DNA from: Verpa conica
Taxonomy: Eukaryota > Ascomycota > Pezizomycetes > Pezizales > Morchellaceae
NCBI GenBank assembly: GCA_033030425.1
Contig: JAUFSD010000009.1
Span: 1,612,001 to 1,676,000 of the forward strand
Length of the DNA: 64,000 nucleotides
Direction of reading: 5' to 3'
Numbering within the stretch: position 1 is the stretch's first letter; every line of letters begins with the position of its first letter. The translations under genes were made by a program, and so were the position numbers. Below the pieces are notes generated by a model. That model was not told where the DNA came from and did no database searches. It was given only the letters and a program-made list of their open reading frames with translations. Below are positions 33,084 to 45,574 of this stretch, one piece after another.

Positions 33084-35886
33084 TGCTTGAGGTGGTGTAA
33101 GTATAGGTATATATGAGTCATTATACATCTACCGAGTCTACATGGTGTTATATCACATTTTCCTTATACATGGAAATATTCGCTATTGTAGTTTTGTTTG
33201 CGCTATGATGGGTAGTTGGCTGCTGGCACTTGTCTTGGAATATCAACTAGTCTGGTTGATAGTTCCATAAACGTTAGAGTGCGCAGGGGTCTGTCTGCAC
33301 CCAGGAAGTAGGTTTTCGACGGAGCTGGTTAGGCGAGTAGGTTCCTCCCCTCTAGCTTCGGCGGTGGTGTAGGTATAAAGCTACTCTAGAAAGACTTATT
33401 GAAACTTTTAAAAATCTATCAGTGCTTGAATAATCGCTTCCTGAAGGTATTTAACTTTAGGTAGGGGGGCGAATTGCTTCATGGTATATCACTCGATCTA
33501 GTTGATGTTATGTTACCAGATTTGGCCGGACGCAACCAGCCGTAGCCACCCACGTTCAGTGTTCCCAGCCGGGTAGTTCATCCACCCTCATGCTAGGACC
33601 GCACGACCGATGGCTTCACAGTCCGTCTTGCGCTCTGTTAAAACTACCAAGGGGCCACGACTACGGACTGCGTAGGAACCTACAGCGCCAAGGACTGCGG
33701 TTGGGAACACTGGTCAACATCTCATCAAGTTTTGATCACTCTTGACAGTCTTCTCGAATATAAGGCTGCTAAACGTGTTCTAGAGCTCTATCAGAGTTAT
33801 AGGACCAATGCCTTCACTATCAGCATGGGATCAAGACGTTTCGGAAATCTGCTCACCTTGTAGATATGGGTGCTATCTATTCCCCTAGGTATATTGTTGT
33901 GTACGATGCTGTGTTAGGAGGATCCTGAGCGATGTTCGTTTTGTTGACACGCTGTGGGTTTGCACAAACATTCGACCGTTTAAACTGACCTCAATTATTG
34001 ATGCTGCCTGGTGCCAGATGGGCGGAGGTTGACTTGGGCCGGCCCGATCTAAGAATTACCTTGGCACGACCCGGACAAAATAATCCAAATAGTGGCCTAG
34101 ACAACATCAGACAAAATCATTACAGCCCGGGACGACATAGTTATTAAATGGGTCTAGTCACTTTATTATTTTGGTGAAATAGGAGTGAAGATTTCCCAAT
34201 CCAAGAGTAAGTCATCTATGTTTTCTCTCTAGACCTCACAGCAGAGCCCCACACCTCAAACGGACTATAAAATCGTTGGTAGTCCAGGCTAATGTTATCT
34301 CTCACCCGACCTAGACAATTTAAGAAAATGACGCTCTAGACCAGAAAAGAATGGCTCGGGACGGCCTATAAAGCCCTAGCCCGAGTCAACCTCTGCAGGT
34401 GGGTACCGGGGTCTCCGGTTTGGCGAAAGGAGTAGGGACGGGGAGCTTTGAACAGCAGGAGGGGACGCAAGAGGAAAAGGGTAACTTTGGTAATTGGTGA
34501 GTCGCTTACGAAGCCATGATTGATTATTTTATTGTGCTGATTTGTGAGTGCAGAGTCAAGAACGGTATAAAATCTACTACGAAGCCGATGGACTGTCATG
34601 GCATGCCTTGGACGGTCTGTTTTATGAGGTAAATGCAGGGTTCTCCGCTTTCTTTATCTAATATACTCCCTAATTTTAATAGTTATTCTTTAGATGTCTA
34701 CCTCTACATGTATTCTTATGGCACCTGAAATATAAGTGGTGTATAACAGGGCAGGAGGTTTAGTGGTCATTCTTGGGCAGTATCAAAGCTGCGTGCGTTG
34801 TTGTATACTAAATCATTGTATCACAACGGGTTTTAATAGTCCCTTTTAGGAATAAGACTACTAGTAGAACACAATTAAGATGGATTGCTTGAGTTTTCGG
34901 GGATGCCGTATGAGTAGTTCACATTCTAGTGGCGGGGCTCCGCTGTAACGTTTTGTAATGCCCGCGGCGATTAAAGTAACTTTTCAAACACCACTGATGG
35001 GTAGAGTCGGCTGTAACCCTCCAGCTACGACCTTGTGCGGGAACTTGGTCTAAGCCTTATGGGCGTAGAAGCTTTGAATGACAATAGCGGTATGCGCGTC
35101 GACTGCTGTAGTCATTGTTGCCCTAGTCTGGAAGTTAATAGCTATAGGATCCTGTTTAATGCTTCCTAGGAAAAAGCCCCATGTGCTTACCACACCAATA
35201 GACAACTTCGTATATAAGTAGGTCCTATTATTGACTACAATGTGCTGAATTAGAAGACCTATCGGAAGGGGCCAGATCCGGATAACCGAAGCGTAGGTGG
35301 CGGGTGGTCCCGTAACTGCACTTCTCTTCATCCGCGGATTATTGGATAACAGTATTATTTTGGTTTCGCCAAGCCAAGCCACCTCGGGGCTGATTGCACG
35401 CACGGGCATGTAGGCAGAACACGATGCTCCCCATTACCATATTCCGGAAATGCTCGACAATAATCTTATGTTGGTAGAAAATACCGCCTCCTCCTAAAGT
35501 AATAATCTAGATAGATCAAGATTATTTTAAGCTCAATTTGTCTAGATGGTTGCCCCGTTTAGGGGTGGGCAGCATTTCTTTTACCGGGTTATGGAATAAG
35601 TACTCACAGAAACCAGTTTAGAAGTGGCCTCTCGTAGTCCTCTACTCTGCCTTGTTTGATTGGATGTCTTGAATAGCCCCCTCTGGCACCAGATGATGGA
35701 ATGATGATTCTCAAAAAAAGCAATGAAAGAAGAATACATGTGATAAGGCAGCAATGACGCCAATAATCAGGTGCAGTATTATCACTAGATACGAATAATT
35801 GAGTCATTTGCCTTTAAAATACATGCCCGGCTCTGGAACCCTACCCACGGGTAGAGATACGCCTTACGGGATGATCTATACTATTG

Positions 35887-36111
35887 GGATATAAGACATT
35901 TAATGTACACTTTAGTGCGTAGCCCTAAGCATGACAGTGGAGATCCAATAGTACCGGTAGGCTCCTGGTGTTTTTGGGGCGGACACAAATGCACTAAGTC
36001 TAATGTTTGTATGGTATGCAATAGAAATCGATCTTACAAGCGTCAGCGGTTTACTAGTAGGATATAAAAGCGTTTAATATGCATCTTTGTATATGCAGCC
36101 CTAGGCATGAC
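35887..36111 (+). repeat. Direct repeat, about 50 bp, 173-bp spacing
   Basis: GGATATAAGACATTTAATGT…GTAGCCCTAAGCATGACA (35887–35936) recurs in diverged form at 36060–36111 (GGATATAAAAGCGTTTAATA…GCAGCCCTAGGCATGACA). It lies 330–550 bp upstream of the protease start. It could be promoter duplication or a relic of a mobile element. Confidence 0.5.
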
Positions 36112-36297
36112 ATATACGATTCTGTTTCAGCTTTGGTACTGCTCAGCCTTATTTCTCAGGCAACCTGTTTGGTCTGCTGTCTTTCTTACTGAGACTCATT
36201 GGGATCTCATAGCCGGTACGAGAAACACTCACAAAGTTCGTATGAGTAGCTTTGCGGGTTTATGAGATAAGTAGAAGTTATTAAAGCGAATTTTCTG

Positions 36298-36306
36298 TAT
36301 AAATAG
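36298..36306 (+). promoter_or_regulatory. TATA box of the protease gene
   Basis: TATAAATAG lies 131 bp before the ATG at 36437, followed by a C/T- and A-rich leader ending CTCAAC-ATG. It supports 36437 as the true start, with no further upstream coding exon. Confidence 0.6.
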
Positions 36307-36436
36307 TAGGGTTCCTGGCCCAGGACTCACTTCAGTCTCCAACTCAAGCTCTACTCTAAACCAAAGACCTACCTGCTATTTCACCCAAAAACTATCTCTA
36401 TACTTTTATTCTATCCTACAAATATCCACCCTCAAC

Positions 36437-37718
<1,282 letters not shown>

Positions 37719-40092
37719 GGAACTGTAATAAGATGAGGGTCTATAATAGGGATTTTCACTCAGACCGGGGTGTTGGGTGGTATTGGTATATTATGACTGG
37801 GAATTTTATTTTACTATATGTATGGTGGTTACTCTGTCTCTCGTGGCGAGCATGGTGTTTGGAAAGAATAATAAAGACAAATTATAACGTTTATATAAGT
37901 GAATCCCGAGTGGGGGTTTTGAGGTTTTCCTGTAGTGTTTCTCCGGGTGATTATACACATTAAAGGATTAAATAAACAGTAGAAATCTGATGTCGGTTAA
38001 TTTATGAAATCCAGGGTTATTCATTTGGAGAAGTCATTATCAAAAACGACATAATAGTCTGTTTGCGGGGGCCCATAGCGCACAACCCGCAAAGAAAGTC
38101 TGAAATACAAAGCGGAGAATTAAGTTAAATGTAAAGATCTAAAGAATAGGAGGATAGGGGTCACTAATGGTTGCTGTATATATGTTTGATAGTGTGTCAC
38201 TATAGAGCTTAAATATACCAACTTAACTAGGCGCCACTAGCCCTTTAGTAAGGGATAATGAGACCCTCTGTATCTTTGATAGGTTTGCTTCCATTGAAAT
38301 TCACTAAACTATGCTAAACTCTTAATTTCTAGTTTCCCCACCTATCTAGAATATAAACAGTCACAAATTCAAAGAGTTATTTTGGCTTTGTCGAAATGCT
38401 TGCGCTCAAAAATGATAAATGCCACTCTTAGTAGTTACAGAATAAAAACTATGGTCTGAGCACAATAATAAACCCACAGTCACTATTATGAATCCCATCC
38501 CCCATTCTTGAGGCCTTGATTTATCTATTTTTCTGTTTTTACCTTTCCCCTCCCGTATTTCAGACTTTGTTGCGAGTTTCCTCTGTATCCGTTGGTATCT
38601 AGGGCTATTAGCAGACTTACGCCAAAGCAACTAATACCGGGAGCTTTTAGCCTCCTCAACTCACCACTACAAGAATATTGGCGTAGATTGCAAGAGAATC
38701 CTTCATAAACCTCAAGTATTTCTATAGGCTCCTTCCCAATGAACGGGAGAACCTGTCCCAATCTAGAGATTCGACCCCCCATCCCTAAACCAAAGTAGGG
38801 TTTTGTTCTTATTGTACTCTCTACTCCCCGAATTTTCTACTAGCTCTGTATCTATCTCAATAACTCCGATTGGTATTGATTTCTAAGGCGCTCATTAGCC
38901 CAACCCAATCTATGACTGGCGAGTAAAGATCTAGCCGCCTAAAGCGGGTATGAGTGAATGAAATTTAAACTCAAAAGGCGCATTACCTTCTGACTTTAGG
39001 TATAATCGCCTTATAAGAATACACAGTGCATAGGCGAGAAATTAGGGAGGCTAGTCAAAACCCAATTGAGGGTTTCTAAGAAGGGACACTGCCAAATATT
39101 GCCTATTGATATATTCTCTGAGGCCTCCCGCTAATGTTATCCTTATAAACAATACCGTTATAGGGAGGTTTCACTGTATATGAGTGCCGTATATCAGCGC
39201 TTGTACGTGATATTTCCACTGGGTCAAGTACACTGTGCTTGGTTCTAAGGCCGTATTAACCCCAGTTACACGGATGCGTTCAACTATCGCCTCGGGGATG
39301 TAACAGTGAAAAGAACACCCGCAAGCCTAAGGTCGGTATCTACCTGTTTCAGTTCCCCGATGTTAGTTAGAGACACCGGTACATGCTGATACGGTACAAA
39401 TCATGAGGCTCTCCATCACTGATATCCAACATACTTTAATTCCCCATTTCCCAAAGCACCACTCAATGATAGGGCAGTGAAATAATTCTGTCCATATACT
39501 TTGCTTCATATCGATTGGTTCCTCCGGTAAGGGCGACCAGCCAGAGTATATTGTTCTTAGACGTATTAGTGAGGGTCTTGAGGATCGGAAGGTATGTTTT
39601 GAAAGCCAAGGTACTATGGTGAGAAGTCGGTATTAAAGCGCTGGTGTTCAAATACATCGAAGTTGTTCCTTGCGTGGAGAGAAAGAAAAATATGTACAGG
39701 GTAACGTGGGTCTATATAAATACCCTAATTTACGCAAGCCCTAAACCCATAACAAAGCCCCACTTCTCCGATACTTATGTCATAGTATAGATTACAGCCC
39801 CCTCCCCCAAAGAGGAGACACTCCAACCTGGTTTGTGATAATTTAGGGAAATAAATCTGTGATGGGAGAAATATTGCTATTTTATAAGCCTTGTACAACT
39901 ACCTTTAACAACTTTCAACGCGAGTATCGGTTGTAGGTGCGGTGGTGGACATTAGATATGTGCATAGGCACGCTTAGTTACGCCTACAGTTACTGAGGGG
40001 TAGCCGAGTGACAGCTTGTGAAGTGTCACGTCGAGGGCTGGTAGGTAACCCAAAATGGGTTTGTGGCGCAGTCACGGGACTTTTCACAAGAA
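37719..40092. other. gene-free AT-rich stretch
   Basis: The protease 3' UTR probably occupies the first 250 bp. The rest holds only short frames without family features (for example 38406–38782 and 39463–39657). No RNA gene is seen until the tRNA at 40093. Confidence 0.5.
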
Positions 40093-40163
40093 TCCGATGT
40101 GGTGTAACGGTTAGCATCGCTCGCTTTCACCGAGCAGATCGGGGTTCGATTCCCCGCATCGGA
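40093..40163 (+). tRNA. tRNA-Glu (anticodon TTC)
   Basis: Same 71-nt sequence as the minus-strand gene at 33013–33083: acceptor TCCGATG/CATCGGA, anticodon loop CTTTCAC, T arm CGGGG-TTCGATT-CCCCG. The flanking sequences of the two copies differ, so only the tRNA itself is shared. Confidence 0.97.
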
Positions 40164-40456
40164 GTTGATAATTTATTTTGTTTTGAGAGATGAGCGTAGA
40201 CACGAGACTGGGTGTTTATTTCTGGTGTTTTGTTCTTTTATATTATGAGTAGAGGGGAGGGGGGGCTGCGTAAAGACACTCGGCGCGTAAAATGGGGCCT
40301 ATGAATTTATATGCCACCAACGAGAAAACATTCTAGACAAAAAAAACAGAGGTAAAATATTACAGGATAAGAATCGAAAAAAAAGAGCACCCGGGATACC
40401 CACCGATATTGTTTCCCCGCCCGAACGATAAGTCTCCGGGGCAAACATCCATTTAT

Positions 40457-41262
40457 CTAGTGTTTTTCCTTGAGCTTCTTTGCCTTGATAGCCTCAACAG
40501 CCTCATCGAACCGGAGGAAACTCATAAAACCTTCGATAAAGGTTCCCCCAATCCATTTCCACCATACAGAGCTGAACCGTGGTGTCTGGTGCTTACGTAG
40601 GCGGGATCTCTCCATATGAATAGCCTCGGCAGCGTGGATAGCAATCATCCCGACGAGCCCGGCCGTCTGGTACTTTTCAAAAAACCCCGCAAGCGTAGTA
40701 GACCCGAAGAGAACATATCTACTCAAGCTGTTAGCGCGGGGGAGTGGGGAGTGGGAAGAGGGGAGGGGAGGGGGGATGGGGATGGGAGTTCCGCGGGGGG
40801 ATGCAAAGTGGCTTACTCTCTATGGAAAGAACCCTCCGCAAAGCTAACCAGAGGCGAGAAGCTATAAAACCCAAAGAGCACAAACACTACCGCAGCCCAC
40901 TGAACGGCTGTTTTCGGCGGAGAGTAAAAGTCCACGACGTAGGGGCTTTTACCGAGCCCCTCTAGGGCCTCGTGGTGCATGAAGACCATCCTCTCCCGGG
41001 CATCGCTGAGCGACTCCATCGGCGCCGGTCGGATCGGGACATATGTGGTTGTCGTTCCGGTCGGCGAGGCTCGTGTCGATATCGTTAGCTGGGTCAGCGA
41101 TATATCGACTAGCTCTGCCGTCGCGGCGATGGATGCCGGGAGGTGTGAGTAGTACTCTAGGTAGTCTCTGAGAGACGACGAATGGTCTTTGTTCATGTGG
41201 CTAATGATCCGTCCCTTCACGGCGGCATCGGAGGCAGGAGAGCTTCGCTGAGTTGTAGACAT
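40457..41262 (-). CDS. DUF2470-domain integral membrane protein
   Basis: Two exons in phase (40817–41262 and 40457–40727; intron donor GTAAGC, acceptor AACAG) encode 238 residues. Residues about 12–100 carry the DUF2470 pattern (VKGRIISHMNKDHSSSLRDY, then VDISLTQLTIS and MESLSDARERMVFMHHEAL), a fold shared with the C-terminal domains of haem-utilisation and pyridoxamine-oxidase-like proteins. A hydrophobic span follows (AVQWAAVVFVLFGFYSFSPL), and a second lies after the splice (TAGLVGMIAIHAAEAIH), ending in a Lys-rich tail. Homologues in Pezizomycotina have this two-part build; the biochemical role is not established. The start ATG follows an A/T-rich leader. No partner gene is evident nearby. 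Confidence 0.88.
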
Positions 41263-43579
41263 TTTCTTTTTTTGGTGGAGGTGGGGGTGGGGAGGTGATT
41301 GGGAGAGGGAGCGAGGTGGTGGATAGTTATCTACAATTGCTCGTTACTCGGGTGTGTCCTTTTGATCTCTTGGCGAGGTATTCGGGTTAGTTGGTTGATT
41401 TGTTACTAAATTGCTGCAAGAGGATATTATACAGGGGGAGTAATTCACCGGAATAGCGGGTAGGAAGAAAGCTGCTGCAGCCAATAAGATCTGGTGAAAC
41501 GGTATATTTTGTAAAGGTAGTAAGCCGGGCATAAACATTCCTATACCGATTAGGCCATAGTGTATTGACTTTGTGCTCAAAAAATAAAAGAAGAAAAAAC
41601 GTCCCTGTTCACGCCTAGAAGAAACATAATTATATATCAAGCACCACATCAACCAAAGTTAAAGCGAGTCGAATCGGGACTCGATATGGCTCCAGGAATC
41701 GTCTAGAAATCTCCTGTGTTGTCGGGTGGGGTATTGTCTTGAGAGGGATAGTGGATAGGCTTAGCCATTTCCGGGATCTTGTGGAGGCACCTACCTAGGC
41801 TTCCATTGGGTGATAGGAATTAATACCTCTAGTGTACCCATAATTTCCAAAGTATGTGGGACTACAGTGTAGAGTACATGGCCGAGTCGACTCTAGTTCC
41901 AAGCCCCCACTCGAGTGCCTGTATAGCCCCTCTACAGGCTCCAATACTTAGATCTATATAGCTTATATGTAATTGGAAGAGGTCGTACGAGGAATAGCTC
42001 TATGGTTCTGGTGCGTTTTAAGATGGTGAGACTTTTAAGTGAGATCCTATCATCCTGTGCATAGACCTTCAACCCTGTGATTGGTTGTAAGATCTTGATA
42101 TGCAGGTCCCTGAGGCTAAGGGTAAGGCATGAATATTAGTGCTGATCTAGATCTATATCTAAGTGCGAGACAGGACTATAGTGCAGACATCACTACAGGA
42201 AGTATGGAATCATAAGAGTTCCTAGAGAGCGGATACAGAAGTGCAACTACCCTATAAGAGGGCTCGGGTTATACGGGTGCCTGCCCGCCTTGCGTACTCA
42301 GGAATTATTTCGCCTTTCCTATACGAATATTTACCCCTAAAATCGTTCCAATTAAATGGGTGATTATACTATAAAGTAGAAGAGTGGGTCGTAGAAGTAG
42401 AAGGTGCATGTAATTACTAAACAGGCTGTATTATCACCTCAGGGTACATGGAGTTTTATAAGTACACTGTAGGGACGCGACTGTAGTCGATCTGGAGTAA
42501 ATAAAGTTATTCTCGCAACCCCTCCCCCCCCACTGCTTTCACTAAGATACCATATCTATTGAATAAATGAGACGGCTATAAAATTGATGGGGGAAGAGCT
42601 CATCATCTGGGGTGTCACACTCGGTCAGTCACGCCCTTAAGTCGGGATGAGTTGTCGGTAATGCAGCATAGAGGCACAATCGAACATAACCAGGTTACTG
42701 GTCTTGACCCCTCTCTCCTCCACTTTGACTTCAAGTCCGGACACCATCTTCGGACACGAACGATTCGTTAATTCCATCATTACACAGACATACCATATAT
42801 TCAAATGTGTGACCGGCTATTTTTTCTTTCAGTCGTGTGCTGGCTGGCTGTCTGGCTGGCGGGTGGACAAGCGCAGCCCTCCCAAGGAGCCACATAGTCC
42901 ATGCTCTAAATGCGCAGCCGACCAAACCCAATAAACATGATCGTATCGTGCAGCATGCAACTCAAAGACTGAGATCCCCACAAAAATCAGCCGTGCAAGG
43001 CTTCGATGGACTGGTTTTGGAAACACGTCACTCACGGTGGCAATTGCTGTTACAGCCTCCTGTACCAGATCATGTACTCAGGCCGATCAGGCACCGAAGA
43101 GGCTGAATATGCAAGCTTGGGAATGATCAATTGGTGTGCTGAGCTAGCTCAAGCGAAAGAAAAAAAAAATTGCTACTAAATAGCTATCATCATGTTGAGG
43201 CTCTTGACGAGTATATTATCTCTGCTGGGAGGTAGACTACTGCGCTCCCCGTATATCACCGTTCAAACATTTGTCGGATTTAGCTTTCAATTCCTACTTT
43301 GAATCCCGGCCCCTCTTTCTCGTCTTCACCTCGAGCTCTTGCAATTGTGCAGAAAATCTACGATATATCTATTCCAACAAAAGACCACCGGCTGAAATCA
43401 GTATCACAGTAATTCCTGGTTAGGCATCAAATATCGGTCTGCATACCGCATTAAGGTTTGTATCCCTTAACCCGATTGAGATGCGTTTACGGTAGAGCTG
43501 ATATATTTATTTTTACAGAACGCCTTAAAACATCTATAATTAGTTGTTCGAGAGCCGGATCTTCAGGGAATCTGGTACA
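41263..43579. other. gene-free stretch
   Basis: The first few hundred bases are the DUF2470 gene promoter. Frames at 41344–41652 and 42704–43106 have no family features, and several overlap on both strands. A C run lies near 42525. The stretch ends in the leader of the 664-residue protein gene. Confidence 0.5.
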
Positions 43580-45574
43580 ATGCCATCAAGTAGTGCAGAC
43601 TGGGTCTCTGCGGTTTGCTCGGTGATCGCAGCCGTTGTGTCTCTGGCCACTCTCCTCACGGTCTTTGTCGCTGCCCAGCAGATACTTTCGCGTCGCCAGA
43701 TATATCGATTGGGGTTGTCGTTCAACTCCCTCGGTCCATGGAGAAAAATAGTGATATCAAGATCATTTTCCCGACTACAGACGAGGATTTCCACGCCGGC
43801 GATCAGCCTGCCTATATTGGTGGCCAAAGAGTGGGAGCCGAAGATTAAGTTTCCCATGGGCTTAGATGTTTGCACGACGGAGGGGGCCGCCGCCGATCCG
43901 GAAGGGTGCTTACCCGTGTTTGCGGAAGCCAGCTGGGTCAACTTCCTCGAGGGACTCGGGCTTAAGCCTGAGAAGGAACCCAAACCTAAACCTGGGAAGA
44001 GACTCTGGCTTAAGCTTAGGAAGGGACTTCGACTTAAGCCTGGGAAGGGGCTCGGGCCTAAGCCTAGGAATGAGGCATTCTACAACATGCAATCTCAGTC
44101 GGAGCTGGTGAATGGGATTGTTCCGATGCGTTGGAAGGGTAAAGATTTGGTGGGGCTCTGTTCGATGCTTGGATTTGAGGCACCTGAGGACAAGACGAGT
44201 TGTGAGATGCCGATGCCTCTCCCTATCCAGTGGGTGGGGCCATTGGGCTGGCTGCAGTTCAGAGCTAGTTCCGATGGTTGTATCGTGGAGTACCGTAGGA
44301 GAGCCCAACTCGAGAACCAGTTGTCTAACTTTATCCATGACTATTATAAGGGTCCAGACTTTCTATGTCAACCTATCTGCCTTAAATCCCGTCTTTGCCA
44401 GTCAATTAGCGGAATGCCTCTTTCTGAAAAAGAGTTACTCTTCTTAGGAGGCCCAGATGAGTCAGAGAGGCCTCAAGATCGCGATTATAGACAGCGTTCA
44501 AGAGACAAGATATTCAACGAGTTGATGGAAACCGACCATTCGTCAGAAGGTATACGAAGGGTCCTATGGGGAGGAAAGTCAAAACAACCCAGCGCTCTTC
44601 GCCCTGAAGCTGTCGAGAGGGGACAATCCCAACTATGTCAACCAGAGTCCAATTCCGGTATCTCCAACGCCCTCCGTGATTTAGGTAGTGTCACTACCGG
44701 GAATCACAAGTGGCTGGAGATGTGCGTGCTCAAACCGTGTCCTGGGCTGCTCTCCGTTATCATACAAGGAGAATATGCATTTAGCCGAGGAATATCATCC
44801 TCCAAGTGTCATGAATACCACCGCGTATACACCGACGAGGACGAGGTCAACAACGAAACTCATCCGTACAGGCTTGGCCCTCTCTGCATGGATGAGCCCC
44901 TGTTGAAGCTTGTGAAGAAAGCGCTTCTTAAGTTGGAGCCCGATGGCTTTTACTTTACATCACCGATCAACCTCCTGGCCGACATCAAGCAGATTTGGTG
45001 GCATGTCGAGGAACATTCGAACCAGCGCAAGTACATTCTTCCGAAGGCCCACCTTGACCATTGGAAGGGTGCCACTATGTGGGACAAGAACGGGAACAAT
45101 ATTGTGCTTTACTACGCCATAACCCTTTGCAACGAACTTCAGCACACCAGGAAAATGTCTCGAGCAATGTATACCATCAAGGACATGGGAATCATCTCCA
45201 AAGCATTCGTGTCACTTCGTAAGATTACCTTAGTGGGAGGGACAGATCTTGTATGGGCAATGATAATGTCTCCGTTTCTTTTCTCCGACTTGCTACAACG
45301 ATTCGAGAGAATTGATTTACAAAGTGGGCTAGATGCTAAAGTGGAAGTCAAGCAGGGGTTTGTTAATTGCAAGACCCTAAATTGTCCAGAAGTAGACCTA
45401 TATATGGACGGGATCTATTCGGTACCACTTTTGGAAGATGGAACGTTCTCCGGATATCAGGTTGTAGCTGCCTTTTTAAATGTATTACTTATTTATTTTT
45501 GGGTTGAGAAGGCGTGGCCCTCTAATGTAGGGATATATGATGCTACAATACCACAGAGTGTCACGATGTGCTAG
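43580..45574 (+). CDS. Conserved fungal protein of unknown function, 664 residues, N-terminal membrane span
   Basis: This is a single-exon gene. The ATG at 43580 has a good context (ACAATGCC); the frame extends 12 codons upstream only through a TTG. One hydrophobic span near the N-terminus (WVSAVCSVIAAVVSLATLLT) is followed by RRQIYRLGLSFNSLGPWRK. The body contains EASWVNFLEGLGL, LVNGIVPMRWKGKDLVGLCS and PLPIQWVGPLGWLQFRASSD, blocks I know as a recurring Pezizomycotina family with no assigned function. Residues about 125–160 are a Lys/Pro/Leu low-complexity insert made of repeated LKPGKG/LKLRKG units (DNA period about 27–30 nt, 43950–44070). There is no catalytic motif that I can name. It is probably membrane-anchored with a large soluble domain. 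The next gene is the triple AAA protein in the same direction, about 2 kb downstream. Confidence 0.85.
   Translation: MPSSSADWVSAVCSVIAAVVSLATLLTVFVAAQQILSRRQIYRLGLSFNSLGPWRKIVISRSFSRLQTRISTPAISLPILVAKEWEPKIKFPMGLDVCTTEGAAADPEGCLPVFAEASWVNFLEGLGLKPEKEPKPKPGKRLWLKLRKGLRLKPGKGLGPKPRNEAFYNMQSQSELVNGIVPMRWKGKDLVGLCSMLGFEAPEDKTSCEMPMPLPIQWVGPLGWLQFRASSDGCIVEYRRRAQLENQLSNFIHDYYKGPDFLCQPICLKSRLCQSISGMPLSEKELLFLGGPDESERPQDRDYRQRSRDKIFNELMETDHSSEGIRRVLWGGKSKQPSALRPEAVERGQSQLCQPESNSGISNALRDLGSVTTGNHKWLEMCVLKPCPGLLSVIIQGEYAFSRGISSSKCHEYHRVYTDEDEVNNETHPYRLGPLCMDEPLLKLVKKALLKLEPDGFYFTSPINLLADIKQIWWHVEEHSNQRKYILPKAHLDHWKGATMWDKNGNNIVLYYAITLCNELQHTRKMSRAMYTIKDMGIISKAFVSLRKITLVGGTDLVWAMIMSPFLFSDLLQRFERIDLQSGLDAKVEVKQGFVNCKTLNCPEVDLYMDGIYSVPLLEDGTFSGYQVVAAFLNVLLIYFWVEKAWPSNVGIYDATIPQSVTMC

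Larger units (their letters stand above)
33084..36436. other. gene-free stretch with a diverged direct repeat
   Basis: Frames at 34366–34599, 35050–35409 and 35581–35807 lack family features. A roughly 50-bp direct repeat lies at 35887–35936 and 36060–36111. The last 140 bp are the promoter and leader of the protease gene. Confidence 0.5.
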
